Below, in pieces: positions 12,201-25,100 of a DNA stretch of 64,000 bases; position 1 is the first letter of the stretch; every line of letters starts with the position of its first letter. The translations under genes and the position numbers were made by a program. The notes beneath the pieces were generated by a model. The model did not search any database, was not told where the DNA came from, and saw only the letters and a program-made list of their open reading frames with translations. Source of the stretch: Berberis thunbergii (taxonomy: Eukaryota; Streptophyta; Magnoliopsida; Ranunculales; Berberidaceae); the NCBI GenBank assembly GCA_003290165.1, contig QNQO01008279.1:1-64000 (forward strand), given 5' to 3'.

Positions 12201-12630
12201 TGCGAATCTTCTACAGTTTTGTCTCACATTTCTCCCTCTCATGTAGCTATCTTTGTTCAATGCATTGATTCTCTACAATTTTTGAAAAATGGGTTGATTA
12301 TTTTGTGACAAAGGCACAATGGGTTGATTTTCTCTCGCACAACTCCTTCTTTCTTTCGATTCACCCACCATCTTCGAGTAAGGTAAATTTCTATAGTTTA
12401 TACGGTTTGATGTTTTTAGTGTCTAAAGTGAGTTGTATTGAATTTGAGGTTTATTGGTTATTGAATTGCTGTAAATTCATGATTTGTATTCATTCTCATC
12501 TATGTAGATCATAATTTGGTAATGAATATGTTTTTTTCGATTGGGGGTATCATACTTTTAGTTGCAAATTCATTTACTAGCCTTCCTAATTTCTTCTTAA
12601 TGGGTCAAGTTTACTATTGTTCAGATGCAA

Positions 12631-13392
12631 ATTTTCATAAGTTGTTCCATTGTTATCCTTTTTTCATGATTCACCTTTTCCAACTTCTATAATGTGCTTA
12701 AAAACCGCTCTCTTTTGTTAAAGCTGATAACTTGGATATTGCAATAACTACTAATGACGGAATTAAGTGGTATGCAAGTTCAAAAGTGTTCACTTATCAA
12801 TGTTCTGCTGTATGATTTTTTTATTCATATTTACTTTTGTATTTGTTGATTAGTTTATGAGTTTCTTGCTTTGAATGGGAGCTAGGTTTAGTTTTAAAAT
12901 CTAATGACTTTACTTGGTGGGTCTTAGCATCTATACAAGCTCATTCTTGCTTCAATTTTGTTGTTTTTTATTTTGGTTTTCATTTTCATAAGTTGTTCCA
13001 TTGTTATCCATTTTTCATGATTCACCTTTTCCAACTTCTATAATGTGCTTAAAAACTGCTCTCTTTTGTTAAAGCTGATAACTTGGATATTGCAATAGCT
13101 ACTAATGACCGAATTAAGTGGTATGCAAGTTCAAAAGTGTTTACTTATCAATGTTCTGATGTATGATTTTTTTATTCATATTTACTTTTGTATTTGTTGA
13201 TTAGTTTATGAATTTCTTGCTTTGAATGGGAGTTAGGTTTAGTTTTAAAATCTAATGACTTTACTTGGTGGGTCTTAGCATCTATACAAGCTCATTCTTG
13301 CTTCAATTTTGTTGTTTTTTATTTTGGTTTTCATTTTCATAAGTTGTTCCATTGTTATCCATTTTTCATGATTCACCTTTTCCAACTTCTTT
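12631..13392 (+). repeat. 351-bp tandem repeat, 2.2 copies
   Basis: Copies begin at 12631, 12982 and 13333, each starting ATTTTCATAAGTTGTTCC. The first two are nearly identical over 351 bp. The third stops after about 60 bp, just before the HD-Zip II pseudogene. The unit has no open frame that I recognise. Confidence 0.9.
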
Positions 13393-13445
13393 CAGGTATA
13401 CTCCATATTTCTCTAATCCCATTTGCCATTTGTTTGAAATCTCAT

Positions 13446-13817
13446 AAACAAAAGCTTGATTTAGCAAAACAGCTGAATCTCAGACCCAGACAAGTAGAAG
13501 TTTGGTTTCGGAACAGATGAGCAAGGTACATTGTTTATTTGTTTTTTCAAACCTTCGTTATTATCTTTTAATGGGTGTTTCAAATTTTTTATTTTAGTTC
13601 TGATTCAATGAAAATATGTGAAATTTTCAGAACAAATTTGAAGCAAACAGAGGTGGACTGTGAGTACTTGAAGAGATGTTGTGAAACACTGATAGAGGAG
13701 AACAGGAGGTTGTAGAAGGAGCTGCAAGAGCTGAGGGCTTTCAAGGCTTGCAACCCATTCTACATGCAACTCCTAGCAATTCTCAAACTTTGTGGTGGTG
13801 GTGGTACTCATTCATGA
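13446..13817 (+). pseudogene. HD-Zip class II homeobox-leucine zipper pseudogene fragment
   Basis: Two exon remnants, 13446-13525 and 13631-13817, are joined across a GT-AG intron in the correct phase. The first encodes the end of the homeodomain (recognition helix VEVWFRNR, where the family has WFQNR), then an in-frame TGA. The second encodes the leucine zipper ([20 protein letters not shown]...), with an in-frame TAG at 13713-13715, followed by a stretch ending NPFYMQL, the usual post-zipper sequence of HAT22/HAT9-type class II proteins. The CPSCE redox motif expected next is lost; the frame ends at TGA 13815-13817. The N-terminal half and most of the homeodomain are absent. It is a dead, truncated copy, probably moved here by a transposon because 351-bp repeats adjoin it. 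Confidence 0.88.
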
Positions 13818-14388
13818 ACACTCTAAGAGCAACCAAAGAGAAGAAACTCAAGGTACGATTCTAATCCCTCTTTTATAATTTTTGGGTATTTCCAATTTTG
13901 GTTGATGTGATACTTGCTTCTGTGAGATTTTTTCTATGTGGAGCATGAGATTTTGTTTTAACCGTTTGGGTTTATCGTTTGAATGTGTTTGTTTTAACCG
14001 TTTGAAGCATGAGCTTGATGACATTTTTGTTGTGTTGAGCATTGTGTTCAAACCACTATTTTTTTGACTGAATTCTTTGTCATATATCTGATGAAAAGTC
14101 TTTACTTTGTTGAACTTATCTCAAACATTGTGGTGGTGTTGAAATCTCTTTACTCTGTTGAAATTTACTCTTTGTACTCATTCATTGTAAGCGTTTTTTT
14201 TTAAATGAAAGAAAAACCCAATTGCGATTATTCGACAATTCCTTTAAAGTACAATCTACTCTGTAGCAGTGCCAACTTCTTTTCTCTCTATTCTAAAGTA
14301 CAATGTACTCTGTAGATGAGAAAAGCATTGCTGGAAGTATAACTGCTCACATCAAAGATTTCCAGTATCTTTTTTTTAGCTGATTTTT

Positions 14389-15230
14389 TCCTCGAGGGTG
14401 GTAGATTTACTTGGTCCAATCACAAACTCTCCCCCACTCTCTGTAGACTGGATTGAATATTTGGTTCCTTCGAAGATTTCCTCCTTCCTGCTGTTGGATC
14501 TGTTCATCATGCAATCCTTTTGGAGCATCCAATCAACAACCCCTACCTTAGACCCTAGACCTTTCTGACTGGAACAATATGGTTTGAAGATAAAGATTTC
14601 TACAAAATGTTTGAGATCAATTGGAAATAGCTTCAATATGATGGGCTCCTTGCTTTGTTTATTTGGAAACAAGCTCAAGCTCCTAAAAAACTGCTGCAAA
14701 GAATGGAATAGGCAACGCTTTGGTCAGCTCAACAACCTTATTGAGAACAAACAAATGAGCATTGTTGGTTAGATCTTATTGAAGAGGCTAGATAATTAAC
14801 TCAAAATGAATGGAGATTAGAATTAAGAGCATAATTGAGCTTACTAAGTTACTGAAAATGAACTTTATTTGCTAGAAGAGAAAGGCTGGATTACAATAGG
14901 GGAAACAGGGTGACGTGCACCAAACTCTGCCTCATCATTATCAACCATAAGGATCAACAACAATATTGGAGCCTCAGATTTGAAAACAGGGTGGAGTTAG
15001 AAGATGCAGCGATAGCTTACATTATGAACCATTTTGCGAATATTGCTAGGGAAAAAGAAACTTGGAGACCTCAACTCCAAGGCGTAGTGTTCAAAACCCT
15101 TGACTTAATCAGTGCCATACATGAACTCACCTCTGAAGTAGCAGCTGGCATTGATGGCCATCATATTGACAAAGGTCTGTTCCTTTATACACCAATTTGG
15201 GATAATTTTCTTTTTGGGTATAACTGGAAG
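14389..15230 (+). mobile_element. L1-type LINE fragment (endonuclease end to start of RT)
   Basis: The plus-strand frames, with shifts, read as the C-terminal end of an L1 endonuclease (FTWSNHKLSPTLCRLDWI near 14412), then the linker, then the region just before reverse transcriptase (IAREKETWRPQLQG, ELTSEVAAGIDG near 15060-15160). Several stops and frameshifts make it inactive. Both ends are missing: no 5' part and no RT core. Confidence 0.65.
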
Positions 15231-16743
15231 AAGGTTGCTAATTTTGATATGTGTGAGAGGATTTAATAATATGAAATATATCTCTCTCGGTGATTGATCA
15301 AGTACTTTATTGTTAATTGAACCATTTTTTGATTATTCAGTGATGACTTATTTGATACGACCATATGGTTATGTTCCAAGCTGTATATCAATCAAGTCAC
15401 TTTGTTGCATCACCTTCAGCTCCTCATGTTGCAGCTACTATTAAAAAGCCCCTTGGATAATAAAAAAAAAAAACCAAGACTGGAGGGCTCGGCGTCCAAA
15501 AGCTTACCACAAAGATAAAGGTGGATTCTTGCATGAACAATTTAATTTTTATATAAAAAAAAAAAAAAGGAAAATGCAGAACCTGGTATCAAAAGGTCCA
15601 TTTCCTAATGTCGTATGTTGGTTCTGTTTTATCTAATCTGTGGTATCCTTTTTTGTTTTATTTTTGGAATGTTATCTCACCTCTTATATGGTTCATCCTA
15701 ACTAGCTATACTACCATTTTGAAAGTTTAGTAGATGCTACGGCATTACACGGTAGCTATGCCGGATGGGTTCATTACATGAATTTAACTAAAAGAAAAAT
15801 AATCTGATTTAAGTAGTGCCAACGGATGAAAAATGGTGATAATGCCGGAGAGCGCAATCCACACCCCACCGTTTTTTAGCGCGAATCACTTCTCTCAGCC
15901 GTCAATCCAATTGCAATGTCCAGGTATCCCTTCTTTTTTGTTTTGTTTTTATTTGAGTTTTTTAAAGTTATGGGGTTTGTTAGATTTGGTTATTTATATT
16001 GCTTTTGAGATTGTTCTAGAGTTTGAGTTGTAACTATTCATTCATCATGTTGTATTTGAGAAATTTTTGTTTTTCCAATTGAGATCGATTTAATTAGTTC
16101 TTCTTACACCTCTAACTTGATGAAAGTTGGAGCCTTTGATAATGGGTTAAATAGATTTAGTGAATATTTGAGGGATCAATAGTTTGGCTAAAATTATCAA
16201 GAGTTCGAACAACCAAATATTTTGGCCCATGGACCATAGCATGGTTGTCTGTTATAATTCAAAGAGTAGTATTATTGTTCACAAAACTTGCTTGCTAGCT
16301 TAATTTGCTTTAATTTCATGTTATTGTCATTAATCACGACTTCATAATATTTGGTTTTAGAAATGGCTGTGAATGGGAGTGTGTTGCTTGCTGGCAGTTT
16401 GTTTGCTAGCTTAGTTTGCTTTAATTTCATGTTATTGTCATTAATCATGACTTTCTAATATTTGGTTTTAGAAATGAGTGTTTTAGAAATGGATGTGAAC
16501 GGGAGGTGTTGCTTGCAGGCAGCTTACTTGCTTACTTGGTGATAGCTTAATTTGCTTGCTTGGAAATACAATCAGATTCTCATTTCAGCCGTACAATGAA
16601 CTGTAAGAAAAATGCTTAGTTTTTTCACCATAATTGGACAAGGTTCTCCTTAAGAAAAAAAAGTTTTGATGTACTTAAATGTTTTATATTGGAATATTTT
16701 TATAATTAAATGATCATTTTGGTGTGTGGATATATTATGTGGT
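15231..16743. other. Unassigned DNA with a duplicated block of about 110 bp
   Basis: A block beginning GCTAGCTTAATTTGCTTTAA near 16294 recurs near 16406 with a few changes. A GC-richer stretch at 15843-15921 ends in a possible splice donor (CCAG/GTATCC) and could be a captured leader exon. No protein-coding frame is supported. Part of this stretch probably belongs to the Helitron that ends at 17566. Confidence 0.4.
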
Positions 16744-17541
16744 GTTCATGGCATTGATTGCCATTGTAATTTTTTATGACAGGTTCAGACAAGTTTCAAT
16801 ATTGAAAAATACAGAGGAAACTCTGTCGAAATTTTGATTTTTTAATTGTTCATGACATTGATTGTCATTATAGTCACTTATGTGAATTTTCTTATGACAT
16901 GTTCAGATAAATTACTTTATTAGAAAAATGACATTTTTTTGGCTATAATGATGTTGTGTGCATGTCTCTTTCGAAACATTCGTGAATGTAGGATGAAATC
17001 TGCAATAGTGTTCATGGCATTGATTGCCATTGTAATTTTTTATGACAGGTTCAGACAAGTTTCAATATTGAAAAATACAGAGGAAACTCTGTCGAAATTT
17101 TGATTTTTTAATTGTTCATGACATGGATTGTCATTATAGTCACTTATGTGAATTTTCTTATGACATGTTCAGATAAATTACTTTATTAAAAAAATGACAT
17201 TTTTTTGGCTATAATGATGTTGTGTGCATGTCTCTTTCGAAACATTCGTGAATGTAGGATGAAATCTGCAATAGTGTTCATGGCATTGATTGCCATTGTA
17301 ATTTTTTATGACAGGTTCAAACAAGTTTCAATATTGAAAAATACAGAGGAAACTCTATCGAAATTTTGATTTTCTAATTGTTCATGACATGGATTGTCAT
17401 TATAGTCACTTATGTGAATTTTCTTATGACATGTTCAGATAAATTACTTTATTCAAAAAATGACATTTTTTTGGATATAATGATATTGTGTGCATGTCTC
17501 TTGCGAAACATCCGTGAATGTAGGATGAAATCTGCAATAGT
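16744..17541 (+). repeat. Three tandem copies of a 266-bp repeat
   Basis: Copies start at 16744, 17010 and 17276, each opening GTTCATGGCATTGATTGCC and closing GATGAAATCTGCAATAGT. They are nearly identical. The last copy runs directly into the Helitron-type terminal hairpin at 17540. Short frames across the array, for example 17378-17566, are repeat products. Confidence 0.95.
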
Positions 17542-17566
17542 GCCAACGGCACGGGTATTACACTAG
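17540..17566 (+). mobile_element. Helitron-type 3' terminus
   Basis: A GTGCC-AAC-GGCAC hairpin (17540-17552) is followed ten bases later by CTAG (17563-17566), with T next. A short hairpin before a terminal CTRR followed by T is the standard 3' end of plant Helitrons. I could not fix the 5' TC end, so the element length is unknown; the tandem repeats and perhaps the DNA from about 15.7 kb belong to it. Confidence 0.7.
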
Positions 17567-19287
17567 TATATATATATATATAGTATTTGTGATTGTGTTT
17601 TAAAAAAAATAAATAAAAAGTATAAAAACAAAAAAAAATGCGCAAACATTGCTAGCTAGATTTACTCTTTCAAATTTGAGAACAATAAAAAAATTTACCA
17701 TTTGGATTGTTATAAAATTTTTTAGAGGATCAATATAACTAGGTTTTCTGAATGAGATTTCTCGGCATTTCTAGTCTTCTTTACTCGTCCTGCCTAGCCC
17801 ATTGGTATACAAACTTTGATCAGCAAATGGATAATATTAATTCAACATAGATTTTTTTGGAAACTCGTGTTGTTAATTTAACGTAATATATATTTGATAT
17901 TTTTTGAAAACTTTGTATTAATTTTTTTTAGAGTAATAAAAATATTTGAGAAAAAATATGAGGAAAGAAAAATAGGGGGAAAGATAATCTATTAGTTTTC
18001 TTATAAAATATGACTTTTAACCTTTACAATTAGTTAGTTATTAGGACTAAATCTAAATCGTTTGATGATATACCATCCAACGGTATGTATCGCATGTCAA
18101 TTTCTTTGTCAAAAATGTTTGTCCCCGAATCCCACCCCATACATATATATATAAGTGTTAAAAATAAGGAATTGTTTAAGGTTGTACCATCTATACAGTT
18201 GGTTATCCTATGAATAAGGCATTGACTTTTTGACACCATCACTTCTACTAAAGCACATCACTAATATAAACTCCTCTCTCACCCTTGTTCTTTTTTTCCC
18301 CACCTTTTATTATCTTTTCACAGCAATTGACGGAGCAACACCACCCCACCAACTTCACCACCACCTTCATTTCTTCCCCTTATCCTTTGTAGTTTTTTTT
18401 TCTCTTCTCTTCCTCTTCTCATTCTCTTCTTTTTATCTTTTTCTTCATCACTGGCGGCATAACCATGCCCCGCCTCATTTTTATTCTTTTATTCCTCTCT
18501 TATGTTTTTTCCCCTCGAGCAACTCACTCGCAGGAACCTACGCGAGGGCAAAAAAATGGCCATCACACAAGCTCTTGCGAGTTAGGAACCTCCACTCGCT
18601 TAGGTCGCACGAATATGCTAGAGGGCAAAAAAAAAAAGAGAATAAGAAATAAGAAAAGAAAGAGGTGGGGTAGTGCTGTCAACGGTGGAGAATAAGAAAA
18701 AAGAAACGAGAATAAAAACAATGGATAAGAAGAAAAATAGAAGAACAGGAAAAAAAATAAGAAAGAAAATGATAGGAGAGGTGGGGCTGTTGTGGTGGTG
18801 TTCCCTGAAAGAGAAGAGAGGTGGTGAAGGGTTTTTGTAATTTATATTGGTGGTGACCTTCAATAAGTTACGTGTTTCAAAAAGGTGGTGGTATGCTTAA
18901 AAAAATTAAAAAAAAATAACAATGTCCTTCAGCAAAAGTGACAGAATATTGGGATGAGACGTGTTCTCTTTCTTTAAATACAACGGTACAAAGGTTGAGG
19001 GTGCAACAGAAGCCAAGAGCTTTCACTTTCAATCCATATGGATAGGTCATAGCTCAATGATAAGTCATAACCTTATAAAACTCTTAGCAAAAAATCTCCA
19101 ATCTGATTGGAGCTTTGGTTTGTGAATTACAATTTAATTGGTTAATGGGTTTGTGTTAGGTGTCACAAACGTGATTGGCTGATTTTACATTTTTGAAAAT
19201 TATTCTCATGAATTAAATGTTAAACCAATTCGTGGTAGAGTTATTTGGCACCATTATATCATTTTGGCACCCATTTCCAAACTAGTA
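17567..19287. other. Intergenic DNA, partial MITE and purine/pyrimidine-rich tract
   Basis: Positions 17579-17630 match half of the MITE found at 49459-49603 (shared GTGATTGTGTTTTAAA), so the Helitron appears to have landed in such a MITE. Positions 18280-18860 are pyrimidine-rich, then purine-rich; frames there (18230-18652, 18618-18863 minus) are low-complexity and I do not accept them as genes. Confidence 0.4.
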
Positions 19288-19425
19288 TTTTTTTTTTTTT
19301 TTTTTTGAAAGGCATGCAGAGTTTTTTTTATAGGATCCCAGAATCATTGCAAGCTGGATTTGAATTCATGACCTAGTGGTACCATTCGTCAAGTTCTAAC
19401 CATTGAACTGTCATGTCATTAGCAT
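19288..19425 (-). mobile_element. tRNA-derived SINE with target-site duplication
   Basis: On the minus strand it has an A-box-like TCAATGGTTAG, a B-box-like ATTCAAATCC about 40 bases later, and a 3' A-tail (the T-tract at about 19288-19307 on the plus strand). It is flanked by near-identical 12-13 base direct repeats of the form TTTCAAACTAGT at 19274-19286 and 19426-19437. Structure, tail and duplication together support a SINE. Confidence 0.75.
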
Positions 19426-19437
19426 TTTCAAACTAGT

Positions 19438-20225
19438 TATGTCGATGGAATTGATTAATATGTATATATTTACTAATAATCTGTTTTTTAGACAAAAGAG
19501 CGTAAGCAATTTGATTCATAAAGGGTGTTAAATTGAATATCTGAAAAAGAAAAAAAATTCTTGTATGACTTCATGTTTCCATCCAAAATGGTTGAAAAAA
19601 TAGCAATATAGATTACCAACGCACCACTAGTAATATTGATCACAATTGAAAATAGATCTTCTTTATACATTTTGAAATGATTATACAGCACCATCATTCA
19701 TGTAACTTATGGATAAGATAAGATCATCCAAACAGTAGATAATGGCTTCCTCTTCTCATTTTTTTCCAATATAATGAATCATAATCATAGTATTAGTCAA
19801 TTTCAATAAGTTCTTAGTAAGCTACAAGCATGTCCAACATCACGGGGCGGCGTTGGGCTGACTTATATACAAAAAATGATTATCATGATAGAGCTTTCGG
19901 CCTGTGTTAATCAGCACTATGATTAGCATTAATATAATGACCATAATCTTTGGATATTATCCAAAGTTTTAATAGGCTACTGTGACATAATAAATTTCTT
20001 CGAACACAGTTGTGTTCAAGTCAACCTCATCCATAGAAACATAAACAACATTAATGAAACCCACTTGAAAAACTTATCTATGCAAATAAAATAAACATTT
20101 CAATCCGTAATGATACTAAACTAATGCAAGTTATTATTAAAAAAAATTTGGACGGAGAACCACTATGAACTCGTCCTTAAAATAACATGACAATAAGATC
20201 AAAAGAACAGATTAATGATCTATTA
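19438..20225. other. Host flank left of the pararetrovirus
   Basis: AT-rich DNA with no supported gene. A stretch near 19828-19900 weakly resembles the viral leader near 20425-20500 (shared GGCGGYG...GACTTA), so an older viral fragment may be present. Confidence 0.35.
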
Positions 20226-20644
20226 TATCAGTGCTAAGGTCATGATTACAACAAAAGTATGGTGCTAATCTTAAGTAAGACGTTTGCTTTCAAAAGTTTG
20301 ATTAAGTTTACGTGTTTTCATTGCTCTTTACAAGCAAATTAACCTTGGACTTAGCATATTAATTGTAAAATGAGAGTTTCAGAAGTTTCATATCAATGAA
20401 AATGTTACTATCCTCGTAACAAAACAAATATGTTTATCATCATAGGACGGCGGTGTGACTTAATGTTACCCGTAAAAACACGTTATGATTTACTAATTAA
20501 GAGACAAAGACCACCATTATTATGAGATTTTTTGCATGATTTTTGAATTCTCAAACCCTAATCCTAATTTAACAAATAAGGTCTTATTCACATTTCTGTT
20601 ATTGAATTGTATATGTTTTCAATAATAATGACTAAAAAATTGAA
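20226..20644 (+). repeat. Left terminal redundancy of the pararetrovirus (leader)
   Basis: 419 bp, identical in length to 30787-31205, with about 26 substitutions by eye and no gaps. It begins TATCAGTGCTAAGG, inside the tRNA-Met primer-site motif. Confidence 0.85.
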
Positions 20645-20769
20645 ACAAAGACAGTGCCTCTTGATGGTTCTTTATAATCAAAACGGTTGTTTTCTACAAA
20701 TACTATTGAATTTCTCAAAAATTAAGAATACAAGTATATCCATATCAGTCTCATCCAAGTAGGTAAAAA

Positions 20770-21275
20770 ACCCCTTACTAGGACAAAACTAGATACTTGT
20801 GCTCTCATCGCTCTTCGTGATTGTAGACACAATCAATTTGAAGATTCTCTGCTTGGAATTGCATAATCTACATTGGCAATGGGTCCAGTCTATTTTGACT
20901 GTTACCCTAATTTTTCAGTGTCTCTTAAAAACCCAAATGTCATTGAAACACTAACCCTCAATATTCAGACATCTGGTTTTGATATGATACCAGGATCTGA
21001 ACCTCTTGTTCATCTAAGACCCAATCCTCAACATCCCCAAATACCTCAACCTGTGTACAATCTTGACAATCAAAATGAGAGATCTCGCACTCGTTCAGAA
21101 ATGGAAGATTATTCTCAATTGAATGTTATTTCAAAAGAATTAATTCTTGATAAAGAATGGATCAAAACTAAATTTACAAAATATTATAATTCTGATAAAC
21201 AAAAGACATTTTATGCTCAAACTTCTCCTGATCAAAGAGATAAACTTGGGAATAATGTTTTACCAATTTTGTGAA
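20770..21275 (+). pseudogene. Viral movement protein region (30K type), broken
   Basis: One frame reads through ALIALRDCRHNQFEDSLLG, an in-frame TAA at 20864-20866, then AMGPVYFDCYPNFSVSL and a TLNIQTSGFDM stretch. These match the C-terminal half of caulimovirid movement proteins, which modify plasmodesmata for cell-to-cell spread. The open part runs from 20873 (non-ATG start) to 21274. The N-terminal half is not clearly readable. The region is part of the decayed provirus and has no host role that I can see. Confidence 0.7.
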
Positions 21276-22184
21276 GATATTAAAGAAAATATGCCATTTT
21301 TAGAATGGTATGAATCTATATGTCTTCCCAAAGTTAACGTTATTAGAACCCCTTCTAAGCCTTGACATCCGAAATCGAGCAATTTTGTTGTTGAATCAGT
21401 TTTGCCACCTTTAGAAGAAATCAAATTGCAAACTCAATGACAGACAATTACTGCCTCTCATTTGAAAGATCATTTCTCTCATAATGACACAAAAGGAATT
21501 TCAAAAATCATTGAACAAAATAATTACACAAATGTCATGTTACATGAATTAGGAGACAAATTAATTCATGAATCAAATCATACACCTACACCTCCAAATA
21601 TTCCCAAACCAGTAACATTCTTCACACCCCTCTAGGTTCAAAAGGATGTTTTAACATCTCCTAATCATCTCATTGATGAAATCAATAAAAGGCTAGCATC
21701 CTTACAAATCAAAGACAAACCTTCATATTCTACAAAACAGATTAACACCCTGTCAAACCCAGCAGAATCAGATGACTCTGACCACTTCGAATAATCTGAT
21801 CCTATGTTAGAATTAGATAGATTGCAAATGTAAGCTAATCCTAGTCGAACATCTAGGTATCAATCTCGACAAAATAATTATCAAAACCTTTTACCAATCA
21901 CTAGGAATTTTTATCCTAGACCTACACTACCAGATATGCAATACAAAGAAAAACCCTTACATACTTTTGGATCATTTTATACATGCAATCTCTATACATG
22001 GAATATAAATGGTTTGACTGAAGAAAATATCATTGAATTAACACAATAAATGATCATGATGGTTGTTGCTCATCGCAGTGAGAACAAATCTGATCAAAGT
22101 ATTGTTTCAGTGATTATAGCTGGTTTTGCTGGTCAATTGAAAATGATGGTGGGATAATTATCTTACTTCTTCTGAACAACAATA
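21276..22184 (+). pseudogene. Viral polyprotein spacer and start of coat protein, broken
   Basis: With several in-frame stops, the plus strand reads as the variable part of the polyprotein, then coat protein near 22130-22184 (GFAGQLK, then a Trp-Trp-Asp stretch after a frameshift). Most stops look like CAA-to-TAA, CAG-to-TAG or TGG-to-TGA changes. The coat sequence is cut at 22184 by the LTR element and resumes at 25541. Confidence 0.6.
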
Positions 22185-25100
22185 TGTCATGCCCCGATTT
22201 TCGAAGAAAATAAAATCTTAAAATCCACATAGGAAAATCCGTTTCCCCAAAACTTGGGACATGAAATTCAATAACAACTGAAACATTTAGCAGCAACGAC
22301 TAAAACATAGTTTAAAAAAAATAGAACAAACTAAAAATTTATAATAAAACTCTAACCAGAAAATACTGACGTCGCTAGTCCCACTAGTGAAACTCCTGTA
22401 ACACTGCTCAACAGTCTCTGAACCTGAAAAGCTAATCGGCTACATTCCCAAAGGAATGTACCCAAGAAGCAAAATCTCACTTGGGTCAGCAATAAAGCTG
22501 GTGTGAGAAATCTTCATCCCAAAAATCAATAAAATCGCACGTGATAAACATCAAAATAAACACAAACAACAAACCATCACACCAATAGGTAGTTCCTCAA
22601 CGAGGCAAAGGTGTGATGCAAGAAAACACAGTTCCAAGAATTTAGTTCCTCAACAAGGCAATCATATCATCATCCTAATATGTAAATATGCATTTACCTG
22701 TACTTACTCTATAGGAGTTGACTATAGCAAGTCGGACCTGCAGAAATATTAGTGGACTTTCCATCTTACATAAAAAGGATTAGAAACAATGCAATGTAAT
22801 TTATTCTTTTTATTTGAATTAGGTTCATATTTTTAACGGATTGATCACTTAGACGATACAACATTCGCACCACCTCTGTGCCGAACATACATGCTCGTAT
22901 GCCTCTCTCATATAAAGGAGGACTACTCCGTCATCCATGCCCAAGTGGGGACATCATATACAGACATGCATCGCCGATACCCCTAACTATATGAGTACCA
23001 AAAACCACCCTTGGGCTATCAATGCGCATAAACTCACGTCACATTTTTTACGGATAAATATCAAAGCCTATTTTAGGCATACAAATTCACCACATTTTCG
23101 CAAGACTAACCCAAAGGTTATTTTAGTTTCTCTAGTAAGAAATGGATGCCCCAACTCTGCAAGACGACCCACTGGTCATTTAGTTTCTCTAGTAAGAGAG
23201 GGAAAATAATAAACAAATGAGATGTGGTAGTTCTAAGTGATACAAGTCCAAGTGATTTATATTTTCAGAATCAAGGTTTACCAATATCATTTATTTTTCA
23301 TAATTTCGAATTTTTCCACAATGACATTTTGTCATACATGAATTGATTCACAATCTATTCACCCACATTTTTTGGGGAAAACATAGCATATTCATTAATC
23401 ATGCTATGTAACAATATGGCAATCAAGCTACTCCTTGATTCAAATATCCAAATTCTTCATAATGTATAAACAAGTCAATATGCATATAAATCTCCAAATT
23501 TATCACAATGCATTAATATTCATCAACCATTCAAACACCAACCAAGCAAAGTCACACCCAATCAATAAAATGGTACACATGGGTGACTCCAAACATGAAC
23601 CCAACAAGCTAGAAAAAAAATCTCACACATCAAACAGATAAAAAATATTGGAGATCAAGCGTTTGCAGCACAAAACACCACAGATAAGGCAACCTCATTC
23701 TCAAACATGTCTAAAATCTCACAATTGGATTACCTGAAATGAAACTCGTCATTTCCATACAAGCAATATACATACAGTATACATATACACCAAATAACAC
23801 AAAACTTTCAATCGCACATTTAGAGCTATTTAATAAACATAGCAGCAAGTATAGGATTCAACAGTAAAGAAACATGGAATAAGAAAACTCACAGTAAAAG
23901 AGAAAGAATGAAAAAAACTCACCTATTCAGTCTCTCCATTCATCACCACGGCACGTGGCCTCCCAAGCACATCTTTGTTGCATTTCCTTGACAGCAAAGT
24001 TCTTGGACTCCAATATTTCAACCAAGTGCATTTGGATCCTTTAGAACTCCAGATTTGCACAGCACAAATCACAATTCCTCAAAGGCGAAAAACACTTAAA
24101 ACAATATATCAGCTCTATACCACCTCAGGTTCTACAAAGATAAACAAATCACCAAAACCACTCTAATCTTAATAAAAGCCAAAGATGTTGTATACTTCTT
24201 AGTTTTACATATGAAATATGCATAATCCTCATGCTCGAGTCATATGATAACGACTGAGAAACTACTATGCTGAATTTCGTCATGTCACGTAGTTTTTTTT
24301 TTTTTTTTTTAACTTAGGCAGATTAGGTTTTCATTAGCTATAATTGACATCATTTCTATTGTATGATGCTTGCCTTTGATCGTCAACAAACGCTTAATTC
24401 ATTTGTCAACAAGTAAGCCAGCAGAAATGAGCAAAGCAGAGAAATGAAAAGAATAAAAGAGATTGGACTTTCTCAAACCTAAGATGCTGCAGCGGTAGTC
24501 TCAAATTTGTCTAGCCAACATTTGGAAAGCTAGAAGGATTGGTGTGCACTAAAGCACGTAATTATGAAAAACCATTGGTCAAGGCAGCATCGTCTGTACA
24601 AGTTTAGTTCAATTACCTGAAGTCCAGCTCCAGTAAGAAAACCAAGTCTCAGTTCCTTGGTTTTGAAAACATCCCAATACGTGACAGAATTCTTTGATTG
24701 AACTTATTTCTCGGAAATTACTGCAAGCTCATCTATCTCTTCATCCAAACGATTGCCCTCATAAATTCTTGCAAGCACTGCAATGGCTTCAGATTTATCT
24801 TTCTTCATGTAAAGCCAGCGCGGGGACTCTAGCGAGAACAACATAATAGCCAGCACAACAACAACACCAAGCATCCAAAGCCATGTACCAAGTACCCCCA
24901 AATTCAATCTCGACCTGCACTTCGGAATTGCACACAAACAACCTCTCATGCCCAAATATACACATGATGAGCCTCAGTGAAAGCAAGGTTTACAAGGTAT
25001 GAGAGAAACTGTTCGCCAATAATCATAAGCACATTCGTGGCGACTAAACCTCCCCTTATCTCAGTTCGTCTCTCCCAACCTTCTGTGTAGATCTCGATCT

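Noticed and set aside
18230..18863. Leu/Phe-rich frames on both strands
   Set aside because: Caused by a CTT/GAA-biased tract; no signal or domain beyond composition.
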